64,000 nucleotides of DNA from Dugong dugon (lineage: Eukaryota > Chordata > Mammalia > Sirenia > Dugongidae). Of this stretch, positions 1 through 10,604 are shown piece after piece (within the stretch, counting starts at the first letter, position 1; each line of letters opens with the position of its first letter). A model generated the notes under the pieces. That model did no database searches. It saw nothing but the letters and a program-made list of their open reading frames with translations, and was not told the origin of the DNA. The position numbers were made by a program, and so were the translations under genes. The DNA is taken from assembly GCA_030035585.1 (NCBI GenBank), contig CM057476.1, forward strand, positions 1,604,501 to 1,668,500, in the 5' to 3' direction.

Positions 1-254
1 GGATCTTTCAGTTAAAAGAAAATGCATCTCCAGTGGACTCAGATATTGAAAGGAAATGTATAGACTCGCATAGCTTGAAAGTGCAGAAGTAAGGAAAGCA
101 TCAGGCATGGTTTGATCCAGAGACTCAATATCATCACCAAGGACTTAGTTTCTTTTCTTCCTTCTCCCTGCTGCCAGCCTAGAAACCCCAGTAGGGGCTG
201 CACAGATGGTGGTGGCTCTACAGACATACTTGACATACATACTGTTGTTACTTG
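1..254. other. unique sequence, nothing recognised
   Basis: No repeat family, exon or RNA gene is recognisable here. Short open frames have no domain signature. Confidence 0.4.
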
Positions 255-603
255 ATATACATTAGTTGCTGCCCAGTCAACTCTGACTCAGGCTCACCTT
301 ATGTATAACAGAAGAAAACATTGCCTGGTCCTGCTCCATCTCTGGGATTGTTGGTATATTTGACTCCATTGTTTTGGCTATTGTCTCAGTGAATAGGAGG
401 TAGCTTTTCCCAAGTTGCATCTTGAGTGCCTTGTAACCTTTGGGGCTCATCGTCCAGCCCTATTATCAGATAATATTCTGTTGTCATCCGTAAGGTTTTC
501 ATTGGCTGATTTTTGGAAGCAGATTGCCAGACCTTTCTTCCTAGTCTGTCTTAGTCTCTAAGTGCTGCTAAGACCTGTCCACCATGGGTGAGCCTGCTGG
601 TAC
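255..603 (-). mobile_element. RTE-derived SINE, long-body type
   Basis: Reading the minus strand, the element runs from a body segment ('GGTGGACAGGTCTTAGCAGC') through 'GAAGAAAGGTCTGGCAATC' to an RTE-like 3' end at about 255. It matches the copy at 28325-28735 across the body, including the segment about 'CCCCAAAGGTTACAAGGCAC' that shorter copies lack. The tRNA-Gly-like head is not visible, so the copy is 5' truncated. Family name is by inference (AFROLA-like). Confidence 0.7.
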
Positions 604-1611
604 GTACATGATTTATTTCCTTATCTGGATAGGAGAAGCTGGTGTTGGAGCTATAGCGTGCTGGTAAACTGGCTCTGATTTATAGTCTTTGCCAGTTTCC
701 ATGGTGTAAATACTTCCACCGCGCTTGATATCACATGGCCAATGATCTAACAGCTGCCTCCAAGCATCTCCAAGCTGATAGCAGCCAGCTCTGGCACACC
801 TATGTAACTTGCAGCTGGTTGCAACTGGTGGACTTGCTTATGTTGGTTATGGCTGGTTTGTATCCCGGTGTGCTGCAGCTATCAGAAGGCAGTCAACATT
901 TTTATCAAGCCAGGCCTAGAGGGGGCATTTCCTAGTGTCTCAGTGAAGGCTTGTCCTCCTGGAGGAGTCTTTCAGGGTGCACAGCTGTGGCCCTGCCCAG
1001 AGTATGCTCATGCTCTGCCCTGCGGCTTTTCTGATGGCTGTGCATTCTGACCCCTAAGTCTGAATGCGATTAGGATCCTCTGGTTTCAAAATCTCTTCCA
1101 TAATTCCCATGCCGTATACTCAGAGGCTAGATGTAGACACAGGTGTGGTAGCCAGCACAAATTAATTTGCACTTGATGTTAAGGCTTCTTGAAATAGCGA
1201 TGCTTTTAACCCTCCCATCCCACTTATATAGATTCTTTTTAAATAGTTAATCTTCTTAGGCTGGATAATGAATAAGGCTGTGGGTGTAGTCCCAATCGAT
1301 CTGCAATTGTCTTTTAAATGCAGCATGCATCTCAGGGCTGGGTTTGACTGTACTCTCATCCAAGGTCGTACTTGTTGGCCCTAATAGATCAAAAGCTGAG
1401 AGGGCCGTGAAAGCTAATACATCTAAAACCACAATGGGAGAAATAGTGTGTTCGCTCACACCAGCTTCTCGGTCTTCCAGTTTCGTGGCGGGTGTTTGTC
1501 CTCATCTCCCCTTCTTTTCCTTTGTCTTAAAGGGGAAGGCATCAGAGCCCCAGGATCCACAGTCTAGCTTCTCTGCCAGTGAGAGACGGGACCCTTAGTG
1601 AGGTGAGGACT
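604..1611. other. unresolved sequence, possibly old repeat
   Basis: About 1 kb with no gene signature. The part at 660-870 ('GCATCTCCAAGCTGATAG') has the feel of an old dispersed repeat, but I cannot name a family. No splice-flanked coding frame stands out. Confidence 0.3.
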
Positions 1612-1998
1612 ATGCTAGGAGAGTGACAGTCTGCTCTAGCTCCTGCCTCAGGGCCTTTGCACTCACTCTTCTTCCTGGGACTGTCCCCTCCATGTCTCAG
1701 TTCCTTCTCATCACTCTGGTCTAGCTCACATGACACGTCCTCCGAGCAGCCCACCCTGACTACACTACCCAAAACAGCTGCCTCTCATCCACCTCACCAA
1801 CTGCCTTTATATTTTCTTATTCTATTTTCCTCTTAGCATTGATCATGAGCTGAACCTGTCTTGTTGTTTGTTTACATATTTGTCACCTCTCTCTCCCACT
1901 GGAACGTGAGCTCCTGGGGGTGCGGGCCTTAGCTTTCTCTCCTGTGTTTACTCTTGTAGATCCCACGTGGTCCATGTTCAATAAATCTGAAAGAATGG
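1612..1998 (+). mobile_element. LINE L2, 3' end
   Basis: The segment follows the L2 3' end in order: 'CCTCAGGGCCTTTGCACT', then 'CACCCTGACTAC', 'CATTGATCATGAGCTGA', 'CCACTGGAACGTGAGCTCC' and the terminal 'TTCAATAAATCTGAAAGAATG'-like region. This is an ancient mammal-wide LINE relic with no coding capacity left here. Confidence 0.8.
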
Positions 1999-2100
1999 AC
2001 CAGCAAATGGTGTGTGGCCGGGGCAAGCTTTCCCTCCCTGTGCATTTATGGGGGCCAATCTTCTTATCTGTAAAATGGGGCTTGTCCTTGACGAAGGTCC

Positions 2101-2282
2101 CTGGGAGGTGCAAACGATTTGTGCGGGTCTGTTATTCTAAAGGTTGGCGGTTCAAACCCACCCAGTGGTGTCACGGAAGAAAGTCCCGGTGATCTGCTGT
2201 GAAGATTACAGCCCAGGAAACCTTGTGGGGCAGTTCTACTCTGTTACATGGGGTCTCCATGAGTCAGAATGGGCTGGACACA
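2101..2282 (+). mobile_element. AfroSINE, old copy
   Basis: A decayed head, then B-box-like 'GGCGGTTCAAACCCACC', body 'GGAAGAAAGTCCCGGTGATC' and tail 'CTCCATGAGTCAGAATGGGC'. It belongs to the longer-body AfroSINE type. Confidence 0.8.
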
Positions 2283-2790
2283 TCCTTCATGAGGTGATTT
2301 CTCCCCAGGTCGAGGATTCTGGTCTCCAGAAGGCTTCCCCGTTCTGTTGCACCGGCCGCAGCTCCTGCGATCCTTTTCTTCAGGCTCTGTCTCCCTACCT
2401 CCCATGTCTTTAGTTGGCTGGCCTGTGCAGCTTGATTCTGCCTGATGTTCACTGCATGCACATCCCGGAAACTTTTGCCAGGCATCAGGGTGGTGCTGCT
2501 GTGTGGAGGGAGGGGCCAGGGTGATGGGCTGGGGTAGGCGTGAGCGTGAACCCCAGGAGCCCTGAGACTGAGACAGCGCCCTATGCTTCCTGTGGCCAAG
2601 CGCTCAGGCAGGAGTCCAGCTCTCCTCTGAAATCAGAGGCTAGCACGAGATGGCAGGTGGCCACTGGGAAAGAGGCTTCTTTGAAGGATGGTTAGCTTGT
2701 CACCGAGTCAGGACCCTGAGGATAGCTGTCAGAGGTACCGAACATAGAAGCTTGGAACATTGGGGATTTTAGGATGTATCTAGTCAAAGA

Positions 2791-2998
2791 AGGATCCCTG
2801 GTGCAAATGCTTACTAAGTGCTCGGCTGCTAACTGGAAGGCTGGGTTTGAATTCACCAGTGGCTCCACGGAAGAAAGACCTGGCGATCTGCTCCTGTAAA
2901 GATTACAGCCAAGGAAACCGTGTGGGTCGGTTCTGCTCTGTAATACATGGCATCATTATGCGTTGAAATGGACTTGGTGACACCTAACAACAGCAACA
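2791..2998 (+). mobile_element. AfroSINE with CAACA-type tail
   Basis: Head 'TGCTCGGCTGCTAACTGGAA', body 'GGAAGAAAGACCTGGCGATC', and a 3' end 'GACACCTAACAACAGCAAC'. The terminal CAACA-rich tract resembles the RTE 3' end rather than the GGTTTGG/T-rich tail of other AfroSINEs. Confidence 0.85.
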
Positions 2999-3144
2999 TC
3001 TGGTTGAAGACTCTCAGACTCAAAAGCCTTCAGGGGCCAGGTGGGAGAGGTAGATTTGTACAACCAGGTAGGGTCAGAGAAAGAGCTTGATGGAGCCAGG
3101 CTGAAGAAGACACTTGGATTCTGACGCAGCCCTCACACACAGCA

Positions 3145-3370
3145 GGAAGCAGTGTGGTGTGGTGGTTACGGCACAGGCTCCAGCTAGTTCACAGAGGCTG
3201 TGGTTCAAACCCGGGCACAGGCTGCCCAGGCACGTGATCCTGAGCAGGTGGCTCAGGTTTCGCCCCCATTAAGTGGGAATAACAAAGGGCTTGACTCAAG
3301 GTTATTGTTCTTGAGATTAAATAAATAAATTTAAATAAACCACTTTGAAGAGCACTTGGCACTTACAAGA
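3145..3370 (+). mobile_element. MIR SINE
   Basis: Follows MIR: 'GTGTGGTGTGGTGGTTACGG' head, 'GTGGTTCAAACCCGGGCAC' B-box region, 'AAGTGGGAATAACAAAGG', 'GAGATTAAATAAATAAA' and 'AGAGCACTTGGCAC'. Ancient, mammal-wide. Confidence 0.8.
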
Positions 3371-3626
3371 GGGAAAATGCATGTTAATTGAAGTTGGTTG
3401 TTAACGAAACAAATGTTATTACCCCTGCAGGGACAGTGTGATTTCTAAGGCTAAATGCAGAGCACCAGTGAGAGCACAGGAGCCTCCCTGAGGTCTAGGC
3501 GCCCTTGGCGATGTTCTGGATGGAGAACCATTTGCTCCTTTCCCACCTGAGTCTGCCTGTTCACACACTCTCTCCTCTGAGCCCCTCACACGAATGTGGA
3601 GCTTTATCAGGCACTAAGGGCAGAGG

Positions 3627-3802
3627 GGGAGCTGTGGTGGCACAGTGGTTAAGAGCTCAGCTGCTAACCAAAAGGTCCACAGTTCGAATCCACCAGCTAC
3701 TCCTTGAAAGCCCTATGGGGCAGTTCTACCCTGTCCTAGAGGGTCACTATGAGTTGGAATCTACTGGATAGCAACGGGTTTGGCTTTTTTTTTTTTTTTT
3801 TT
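3627..3802 (+). mobile_element. AfroSINE, young, intact target-site duplication
   Basis: Near full-length short-body AfroSINE: A box 'TGGCACAGTGG', B box 'CAGTTCGAATCCACC', tail 'ATGAGTTGGAATCTACT', then 'GGGTTTGGC' and a long T run on the sense strand. It is flanked by an exact 11-bp duplication, AAGGGCAGAGG, at 3616-3626 and 3803-3813. The perfect duplication suggests a fairly recent insertion. Confidence 0.95.
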
Positions 3803-3814
3803 AAGGGCAGAGGA

Positions 3815-3940
3815 GACCAGGACGCACAGTGGTGGATGCGTGGCTTGGACATCATGATTTGACTCTGCTCTGCTGTTTACAAGTTGCGTGGCCTTGGGTG
3901 AGTCATTTGGCTTCTTGCTGCCTCTATTTTCTCATCTTAA
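3815..3940 (+). mobile_element. MIR SINE fragment
   Basis: Contains 'TTTGACTCTGCTCTGCTGTT', 'GTGGCCTTGGGTGAGTCATT' and 'CTCTATTTTCTCATCTTAA', the MIR core and downstream region. Confidence 0.6.
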
Positions 3941-3941
3941 T

Positions 3942-4290
3942 AAACCAACCCAAACCCGTTGCCATGGACTCAATTCTGACTCCTGGTGACCCCACATGTT
4001 ACAGTACAGAGTAGAACTTCTCCATAGGGTTTTCTTGGCTGTAATCTTTATGGCCTGGGAGAAAGATGTGACGGTCTGCTCCCATAAAGATTTATAGCCT
4101 TGGAGATCCTGTGGGCAGCTCTACCCTGTCCTACAGGGTCATTATGTGTTGGAATTGACTTGATGGCAACGGGTTTGGGTTTCGGTTTGGTTAATCTTTA
4201 GTGGAGCAGATCGCCAGGCCTTTCTTTTGCGGTGCTGCTAGGTGAGTTCTAACTGCCAGCCCTTAGGTTAGTAGCCGAGCATAAACCATC
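3942..4290 (-). mobile_element. AfroSINE interrupted by a second AfroSINE
   Basis: An antisense AfroSINE whose two halves are 3942-4050 ('CCCGTTGCCATGGACTCAAT' side) and 4201-4290 ('GGAGCAGATCGCCAGGCC' side). The halves would be contiguous without the element at 4051-4191. Confidence 0.85.
4051..4191 (+). mobile_element. 5'-truncated AfroSINE nested in an older AfroSINE
   Basis: Starts inside the body ('GAGAAAGATGTGACGGTCTG') and runs to 'GGGTTTGGGTTTCGGTTTGG', so the tRNA head is missing. It is bounded by the 9-bp duplication TAATCTTTA at 4042-4050 and 4192-4200, which marks it as an insertion, not a rearrangement. Confidence 0.85.
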
Positions 4291-4294
4291 TCAT

Positions 4295-4840
4295 CTCTGT
4301 GTGTTATTGTTAAGTGCCATTGAGTTGGCTCCAACTCACAGAGACCCTCTGTATAACAGAATGAAAGCTTGCCTGGTCCTGCGCCATCCTCACAATAGTA
4401 CGCATGTTTGAGCCTTGTTGCAGCCACTGTGTCAATCCATCTCGTTGAGCGTATTTCTCTTCTTTGCTGAGCCTCTACTTTACCAAGCATGATATCCTTC
4501 TCCAGGGACTGATACCTCCTGATGACATGTCCAAAGTGTGTGAGACAAAGTCTCACCATCCTCCCTTCTAAGGAGCACTCTGGCTGTACTTCTTCCAAGA
4601 CAGATTTGTTCATTCTTCTGGCAGTCCAGGGTATATTCAATATTCTTTGTCAACACCATAATTCAAAGGCATCTATTCTTCTTCAGTCTTCCTTATTCAT
4701 TGTCCAGCTTTTGCATGCATATGAGGTGACTGAAAACACCATGGCTTGGGTCAGGTGCACCTTAGTCCTCAGAGTGACACCTTTGGTTTTTAACACTTTA
4801 AAGCAGTCTTTTGCAGCAGATTTGCCTGATACATCTGCAC
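4295..4840 (-). mobile_element. RTE (BovB-type) LINE, 3' fragment
   Basis: The minus strand encodes the carboxy end of a BovB/RTE reverse-transcriptase protein: 'KVLKTKGVTLRTKVHLTQAM', 'SYACKSWTMNKED' and, in another frame, 'IPWTARRMNKSVLEEVQ', 'GHVIRRYQSLEKDIMLGK' and 'RWIDTVAATRL'. These correspond to the conserved KDVTLRTKVRL, ESWT, PWTARR, HxxRR and KIEGRRRRGRxRxRW stretches of RTE ORF2. The 3' terminus is at about 4295 ('TGGCACTTAACAATAACA' on the minus strand). The 5' side is truncated; endonuclease and polymerase core are absent. The frame is disrupted, so it is inactive. Confidence 0.9.
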
Positions 4841-5867
4841 AGGGGCCGGGGGGAGGGGTCCTTATTGGGTTGGGATGAGGAACAGTGGAATGACTGTAGA
4901 TCCTCAGCACCGAGGTGTTGTCTGCTCGTGGTTGGCACCTATGTGTGGGAGCCGCTGGCGCTGCCCTTGTCGTCAGCTCCAGGCTCAAGGGCCCTGCTCA
5001 GGGACAGCTGCACTCAGTAGCTCCTTGCTCAGTCGACCCCGTCCCCAGTTCTCTCGGGGTGTCCTCCAGCCATGTGGCTGTGAAGAGGCAAGTGACTCAC
5101 CTTCCAGAGCTTTCTCCTCTGGCCCACTGGCCTCCGCCCCACCACGCCAGGACAAACATTCCATTTGTTTGTATGTTTTATACTCCAGTTAATCCGCAGG
5201 CACTAATGAGGGGCTTTCAGCCCAGGAGGCTGATTAGAAAAGAAGAGCTGAGAGCACCAGATATGACGGAAAGCCAGCTGGAGCTGGCACCCCACAATGA
5301 GCTGCTGTGACATTACAGGCACAGACGTCACCAGTGCAGTGACATTGTTCTGCTGTCCCCCCAGGCCAGGGGCCATGGGTAATCTGGCTGATTAGTTAGC
5401 TTTGTCTCTTGGAAATGACAGGCAACAGAAGAAGCAGCAGGAACCGCAGACGCTTCCGCCATCTTGTAATTTTGAGGTCTCGTGTTCGGTGGCTAAGAAT
5501 GGGCCGCTGCATCAGAATTACGAGGGACAAGTTACGAGTGTTTAAGATGATGGCAAGGTGGAGGTTATCTTTCTGCATTTACAAGTCTGAGTGCCAGCAG
5601 GGCTGCAATGTGACTTGTTAATCAGGTGTGTCTGCCCTACCTTTGGTTATAACATTCCCAGCAATTTTCTAGTACTGAAGTGTTCCATGTAGTGTTCCCA
5701 AAGGCCCACTTAATAGAGGTCGGCATTTCGCTCATCTCTGGAGAGGGGCAACTTTCTCCTTAGTGTGCGTGGCAGGGGACAGTAACTTTCCTTTCCCCTC
5801 AGCCTCTGTCGATCGTCTAACTTATGGGGCTGCTCGCCATGTGGCCACAGTAAAGGCGAGTAACCAC
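4841..5867. other. unique sequence with a candidate conserved non-coding stretch
   Basis: No repeat recognised. The part 5160-5345 has a non-repetitive, mixed-composition character with homeodomain-like TTAATCC/TGATTAG words and a CRE-like TGACGTCACC-type word ('ACGTCACC'). Function is not shown by the sequence alone. Confidence 0.35.
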
Positions 5868-6455
5868 TGCAGCCTCTGGAGCTGGACAGCCTGAGTTCAA
5901 ATCCTGACTCCTCCTCTCCTGTCTGTATGCCTACCAGGTGACCAACCTCTGTGTGCCTCAGTTACTTCATCTGCAAAATGGCGGTAAGAACAGGGCCCAC
6001 TTGAGCGACTCCTTCAAGGACTCCCTTTCTGTAGGATGCTTAGAACAGGGTTTGCTGTTGTTGTTCCTATTGTCAGCTGCTGTCCAGTTGGCCCCGACTC
6101 ACAGAGACCCCATACACTAGAGAATGAAACGCTGCCCAGTCCTGTACCATCCCCATGATCTGTCGCATGGCGGACTATTGTGATCCATAGGGTTTTCATT
6201 GGCTGATGTTCAGAAGTAGATCACCAGGCCTTTCTTCGTAGTCCGTCTTAGTCTGGAAGCTGAAACCTGTTTAGCATCATAGCAACACATATGTCTCCAC
6301 AGAGAGATAGGTGGTGGCTGTGCGTGAAGTGCATTGGCCGGGAATGGAACCCAAGTCTCCTGCGTGGAAGGCAAGAATTCTGCCACTGAGCCACCACTGA
6401 CCCCAGAACAGGGCTTAGCGTATGATAAGCACTCAAATATTAGCTGCCATTATTA
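5868..6455 (+). mobile_element. MIR SINE split by a tRNA-Gly SINE
   Basis: First part 5868-6053 has 'CCTGAGTTCAAATCCTGAC', 'TGTGCCTCAGTTACTTCATC' and 'TGCAAAATGGCGGTAAGAAC'. The continuation after the insertion (6405-6455) gives 'CTTAGCGTATGATAAGCACT', the MIR 3' end. Confidence 0.85.
6054..6404 (-). mobile_element. tRNA-Gly-headed SINE with RTE-type tail
   Basis: On the minus strand the element opens with a tRNA-Gly-like head at about 6404-6320 ('TGGTGGCTCAGTGGCAGAAT', then 'GGGTTCCATTCCCGGCCAAT'), followed by a body with 'GAAGAAAGGCCTGGTGATC' and an RTE-like 3' end at 6054. The flanking duplication is AGAACAGGGYTT at 6042-6053 and 6405-6416 with one mismatch. Head boxes A and B resemble a pol III promoter. 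Confidence 0.9.
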
Positions 6456-6467
6456 AAATTAATCCTG

Positions 6468-6667
6468 TTAATTGACCCATTGCCAGGAAGTCGATTTCCA
6501 CTCATGGCAACCCCGTGTGTTACAGAGAAGAACTGCCCCATAGGATTTTTTTGGCTGTCGTCTTTACGGAAGCAGATCCCCAGGTCTTTCTTCTGTGGCA
6601 CCTCTGGGTGGATTCGAACCACCAACCTTTAGGGTAATAGTTGAGCGCAAACCATTTGCACCACCCT
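6468..6667 (-). mobile_element. AfroSINE
   Basis: Antisense copy: tail side 'CCCATTGCCAGGAAGTCGAT', body 'GGAAGCAGATCCCCAGGTC', B-box side 'GGTGGATTCGAACCACCAAC'. Confidence 0.85.
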
Positions 6668-7142
6668 AGTGAGGTTAATAATTAGCATTAAATTAAAACA
6701 AAATCAAACTCCCAAAGTAATTTCATTTTAGAAAATCGCTCCCTCCATGGAACTTCGGTTTGAAAATAAAAAGTAAAGAAGAAAGAGGGATATGTTTAAT
6801 GAGAGTTGGGCTGAAGGAAAGCTTCGTCAGTGGAAGGAGGTTCCATGCACAATTATTCCAGAGCCTTTAGAGACAGCAAAATCAATTTTTGTGCAGGATG
6901 ATTAAGATGAGGAAACTGCTCTTGAGTAGTAAGTGTTGAATTACACGTGTGGCATCGCTTCTTGGGCACTGAGCTCAGGTACTCCTCATGTTTACTTCTT
7001 GTTCTGAGTGACAATGGTGGGTGGGTTCTGTTCCCGTCTTCTTTAGCGGCTGAAATGGTAATAATAGACAGTGGCATGGTGAGAAAGCTGTGGCTCTGGG
7101 TCGGAGCGTGTGGGTGTGGCTTGTGCAGTCAGTCAACAGAAG
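6668..7142. other. unique sequence, nothing recognised
   Basis: AT-rich first half, no repeat family or coding signature recognised. Confidence 0.35.
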
Positions 7143-7155
7143 CCATGTGCGCCTG

Positions 7156-7306
7156 TACCCATTGCTGTCAAGTCAATTCTGACTCATAGCGACCCAACAG
7201 GGCAGAGTAGAACTGCCCCATAGGGTATCCAAGGAGCAGCTGGTGGATTCAAACTGCCGACCTTTTGGTTAGCAGCTAAGCTCTTAACCACTGCGCCACC
7301 AGGGCT
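7156..7306 (-). mobile_element. AfroSINE, young, 13-bp target-site duplication
   Basis: Short-body antisense AfroSINE from 'TACCCATTGCTGTCAAGTC' to 'GCGCCACCAGGGCT'. An exact 13-bp duplication, CCATGTGCGCCTG, lies at 7143-7155 and 7307-7319. The T-rich sense tail is almost absent. Confidence 0.95.
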
Positions 7307-7442
7307 CCATGTGCGCCTGCAGGTAGGGTTAAAAATTCAAGCCCACCAGAGAGGGCGGGGCACCCACTTCCTGGAATAGAAATGCTAGGAAGCTGTAGGG
7401 TCCCTCATGCACCAATAATGTATGGAGCCATCCAACCATCTC

Positions 7443-7629
7443 TGTTGTTGGTAGGTGCCATCGAGTTGATTTTCGACTCACAGCAACCAAGTATAACAGA
7501 GTAGAACTGCCCCATAGGGTTTTCCTGGCTGTAATCTTGACGGAAGCAGATTGCCCGCTTTTTCTCCTGAGGAGCTGCTGGGTGGATTTGAACCACCAAC
7601 CTTTTGCCATTGTGCCACAAGGTGCTCTC
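7443..7629 (-). mobile_element. AfroSINE with CAACA-type tail
   Basis: Tail side 'TTGTTGGTAGGTGCCATCGA', body 'GGAAGCAGATTGCCCGC', B-box side 'GGTGGATTTGAACCACCAAC'. The tail ends in the CCAACAA type on the sense strand. Confidence 0.9.
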
Positions 7630-7769
7630 AAGTGTCTCTAGCTCTCTTGAATATTTTATGTACTTGCATCTCTGGAAAGTAGCGGTGTGACTGCTCTTCC
7701 TGGGGGAGGTATTCATCCCTGCTTTCCACTTCTCACATGTCAACATCCTGTCTGTCACTGACGGCCAAG

Positions 7770-7915
7770 CACAGACACAGGTCAGCAAATTTATTTGACA
7801 CGCAGGATGACACCCTGCCCAGGAGCAGGTGCCATTCTGGGTACCGCGGGAGCTGCAGTGAACACAACAGCCCCTCACCCCTGTCCTCGGGGATGCAGTG
7901 AGGGGATTTCCTCAG
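7770..7915 (-). mobile_element. possible L2 fragment
   Basis: 'CAGCAAATTTATTTGACACG', 'CAGGTGCCATTCTGGGTACC' and 'GCAGTGAACACAACAG' follow the order of an antisense L2 3' end. Diverged, so only moderately sure. Confidence 0.45.
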
Positions 7916-9114
7916 TAATTCAGGTATGTCGACTACACCTGAGAATCTGTTGGCTCCAGGCCGGCTGGAAGCCCACCTGATAACCCATACCGAGCCCGTG
8001 GGCTGACTGATGAGCACCTGGAACGTGGGGGCTCAGAGAGCTTTTCTGTCCGATGGCTGTCTGAGCTGGGAAGGGGAGAGGTGTGCTTTCCTTGGGAGAA
8101 TAGACGCTCAGCTTCAGGGACTTTTCCAGACCTTGCCCGTGTACCTCTTCCTGAAGCTGAAATCCTTCTCCTGTTGCGTGCTCTAATAAACCACACAACC
8201 GTAAGTATAGTCCATGAGCTATACTGACAGCAAACTATCAAGCTCAGAGGAGGCGGGGGGTGGGGGGGCGCTGTTGTCAGAGATGACGCAGACTTGGGAA
8301 AATGGAGAATGGATTCGTCTCTGCCTCCTGGGGATGGGACCCCTAACTGCCCTTCTCAGAGAATCCTCAGAAGGTGAACGTTCTACATGGGCACAATAAA
8401 ACACACGAGGAGCTTCCCACTGACCCAGGACAGTGTGGACGCTTGTTGTGTGCAAAAGAGCAGCAATGGAAGGGGTGAGGATACTTCCAAGAGAGCCCAA
8501 CCTGCAGGGTTTCCAAGACAGAGCAGCTTTGATGCGTGCATCTAGCGAGACCCTGGAAAAACCAAGAGGGCGAGGCATGAGGTGTTCCATTAGACACTAG
8601 TGAATGACTCAGTTATTCACACCTTGTTGGAGCAAGCAGGTGTGCGACCAAGGAAGGTGGGGGCAGGTGCCAGGGTCAGTATAACCCATAGTCACTGATT
8701 TCGCATAGGAGAAACCCAATTTTCCTGATTCTCCATCCAGTGCCAAAACATTGACCAGCTTCACCAAATAATGTATTTACAAACCAGAATACTGTTAATA
8801 ACTGTAGTCACCAGAGCTGGCGTGATAAAGGGTGCCAGTAATTTGCACAGGCATGCTTTCCTTCATCATGAGCTGTATAACAAGGGATCTGAGTCCACGT
8901 CACCAGGTTGCCTGATGAACAGGTGGGAAAATGAACATGAGTGTTGCTCATCCATCAAGAGATGACAGCCCTGCCTTATATATTAGGTTCAGTTTTGATC
9001 AAGTCCTCAAATCCTTCCCCTTCCAGCAGATGGTGCCGGGGAAACTTTGACAAATTCTCAGTCCCCATTAATTTCAGGATTCCTTGTCTGTCATCCAAAG
9101 AGTCTCTCCTAATT
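7916..9114. other. unique sequence with a G-run
   Basis: No gene or repeat recognised. It holds two long G runs (8255-8260 and 8262-8268) separated by one T. The final part is an A-run that merges with the tail of the next SINE. Confidence 0.35.
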
Positions 9115-9358
9115 AAAAAAAAAAAAAAAAAAACAAAAAACAGTTGAGGTAGAGTTGACCCTGACTCATGGCGGTCCCATGTGTGTCAGAGTAGAATTGC
9201 ACTCCGTAGGGGTTTCAATAGCTGATTTGTTGGAAGTAGATCACCAGGCCTTTGTTCCAAGGCACCTCTGGGGGGACTCAAACCTAGAACCTTGCAGTTA
9301 GGTTGCAGGTTAGGTTAGCTGCTGAACACATTAACTGTTTGCACCCCCTAGGGACTCC
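9115..9358 (-). mobile_element. AfroSINE, long-body type
   Basis: The A-run at 9115-9140 is the sense-strand T-rich tail read in reverse. It is followed by 'GTTGACCCTGACTCATGG', 'GGAAGTAGATCACCAGGCC', and the head side 'TTTGCACCCCCTAGGGACTC'. A local duplication 'GTTAGGTTGCAGGTTAGGTT' sits in the head region. Confidence 0.85.
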
Positions 9359-9389
9359 TCTCTTCCAATTAGGTATTCTTATTATATGT

Positions 9390-9486
9390 CCCCAGATGAT
9401 TGTTGTTAGACTCACGGCATCCCTACGTTCAACAGAATGAAACGTTGCTTGGTCCTGTGCCGCCTTCTTGATCATTGCTATGTTTG
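9390..9486 (-). mobile_element. RTE 3'-end fragment
   Basis: 'TTGTTGTTAGACTCACGGC', 'CAACAGAATGAAACGTTGC' and 'GGTCCTGTGCCGCCTTCTTG' match the terminal 100 bp of the RTE copies at 4295 and 55983. Confidence 0.75.
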
Positions 9487-9602
9487 ATTCCCAGATTAGG
9501 GTTTACATTATTTTTAATTTTAATGAGGATTGTTTCTTGGACTCACCAATTTTATAATGGATTACAACAAACTGTTGTGGTTTCTCCATTATATGCTGTT
9601 TC

Positions 9603-9895
9603 ATTCATTCATTTATCCAACCATTCCCTTTTTCAACAAACGTTTATTGAGCATTTCCTACCCCAGGCACTGTCCTAGGTTCTGGGGACACTGTGAGGAA
9701 CAAGATCAACAAGGGCTCTGCTTTTAGGGACTTGAGAGATGACAATCACTTTTAAATGGTGATGGGGGGCTGGGGCTTTAGATCAGATGCTCAGGGACAG
9801 CCCCCACGGAGAGGAGATGTCTGAGCAAAGATCTAGAGACAAGAAGGTAGCAGGGGGCATGTGACAACATGAAGACACAGTTCACCAAAACACCG
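9603..9895 (-). mobile_element. LINE L2, antisense 3' end
   Basis: 'TTCATTCATTTATCCAACC', 'AACGTTTATTGAGCATTTCC', 'CAGGCACTGTCCTAGG', 'CTGTGAGGAACAAGATCAAC', then 'GAGATGTCTGAGCAAAGATC' follow antisense L2. Confidence 0.75.
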
Positions 9896-10604
9896 CATGC
9901 AAACACCCATGGCTGTGTGGTATGGGACGGTTTTCCGTATCCCATCACGGACACTTTTCCTGTTTAACATCCCAGGGCAACCTGCAGCAAGGGGAGAGAA
10001 AGCGGACTATTGGATTGACACAGGGTTGGGGTTTTGCCAAGCGGTTACAACTGCTGAGCAGTGGGGAGAAAAGATTGGGATATACTGGCAAGGGAGTGGT
10101 TCTGAGGGCGGAGTCCAAGCTAGATGAGTAAGGAAGGGGCTTATGGATGGAGGTGGGGTAGGGGTGATGGCTGGTGGGGTGGGGGGAGAGGGAGGAGTGG
10201 GTAAGAGTAGGGGACCACGTAGACGGAAAAAAATCAGATGAAATGCAGGTGTTAAATGCTCAAGGAAAATTTACCAGGAAGCAGGAGCAGGAACTAGTGC
10301 CTCCATTACTATGATTCTCTTGCAACAGCTGGACTCCATCCCCAGACCCAGCTCCTCTCTGCTCCAGACCTCAGCTCGTTCTGTGAGCCGCAGAGTCCAT
10401 GACTTTTAAATTAACTTCCTTATCTCTGGATACCGGAGACCCAGTTGTTATTGAAAACTCGCCGCGACTGTCTACAAGTAGGAGGCATTCTCTGTAAGGC
10501 AGAGGCGAGCGTCTCATGTGATGCTCTGATATGGAAGTGAGCATTGTGCTGGCCGGAGCTGCCAGACGTGTGGACGGGGTTAAGGTGGGGGTGCAGGCAA
10601 GAGG
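9896..10604. other. unique sequence with a G-rich tract
   Basis: No gene or repeat family recognised. The G-rich block is listed separately. Confidence 0.35.
10151..10214 (+). repeat. G-rich tract with quadruplex potential
   Basis: At least five runs of four or more G, and several of three, lie in 64 bp, with short loops. The plus strand could fold into a G-quadruplex. No promoter context is visible. Confidence 0.6.
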
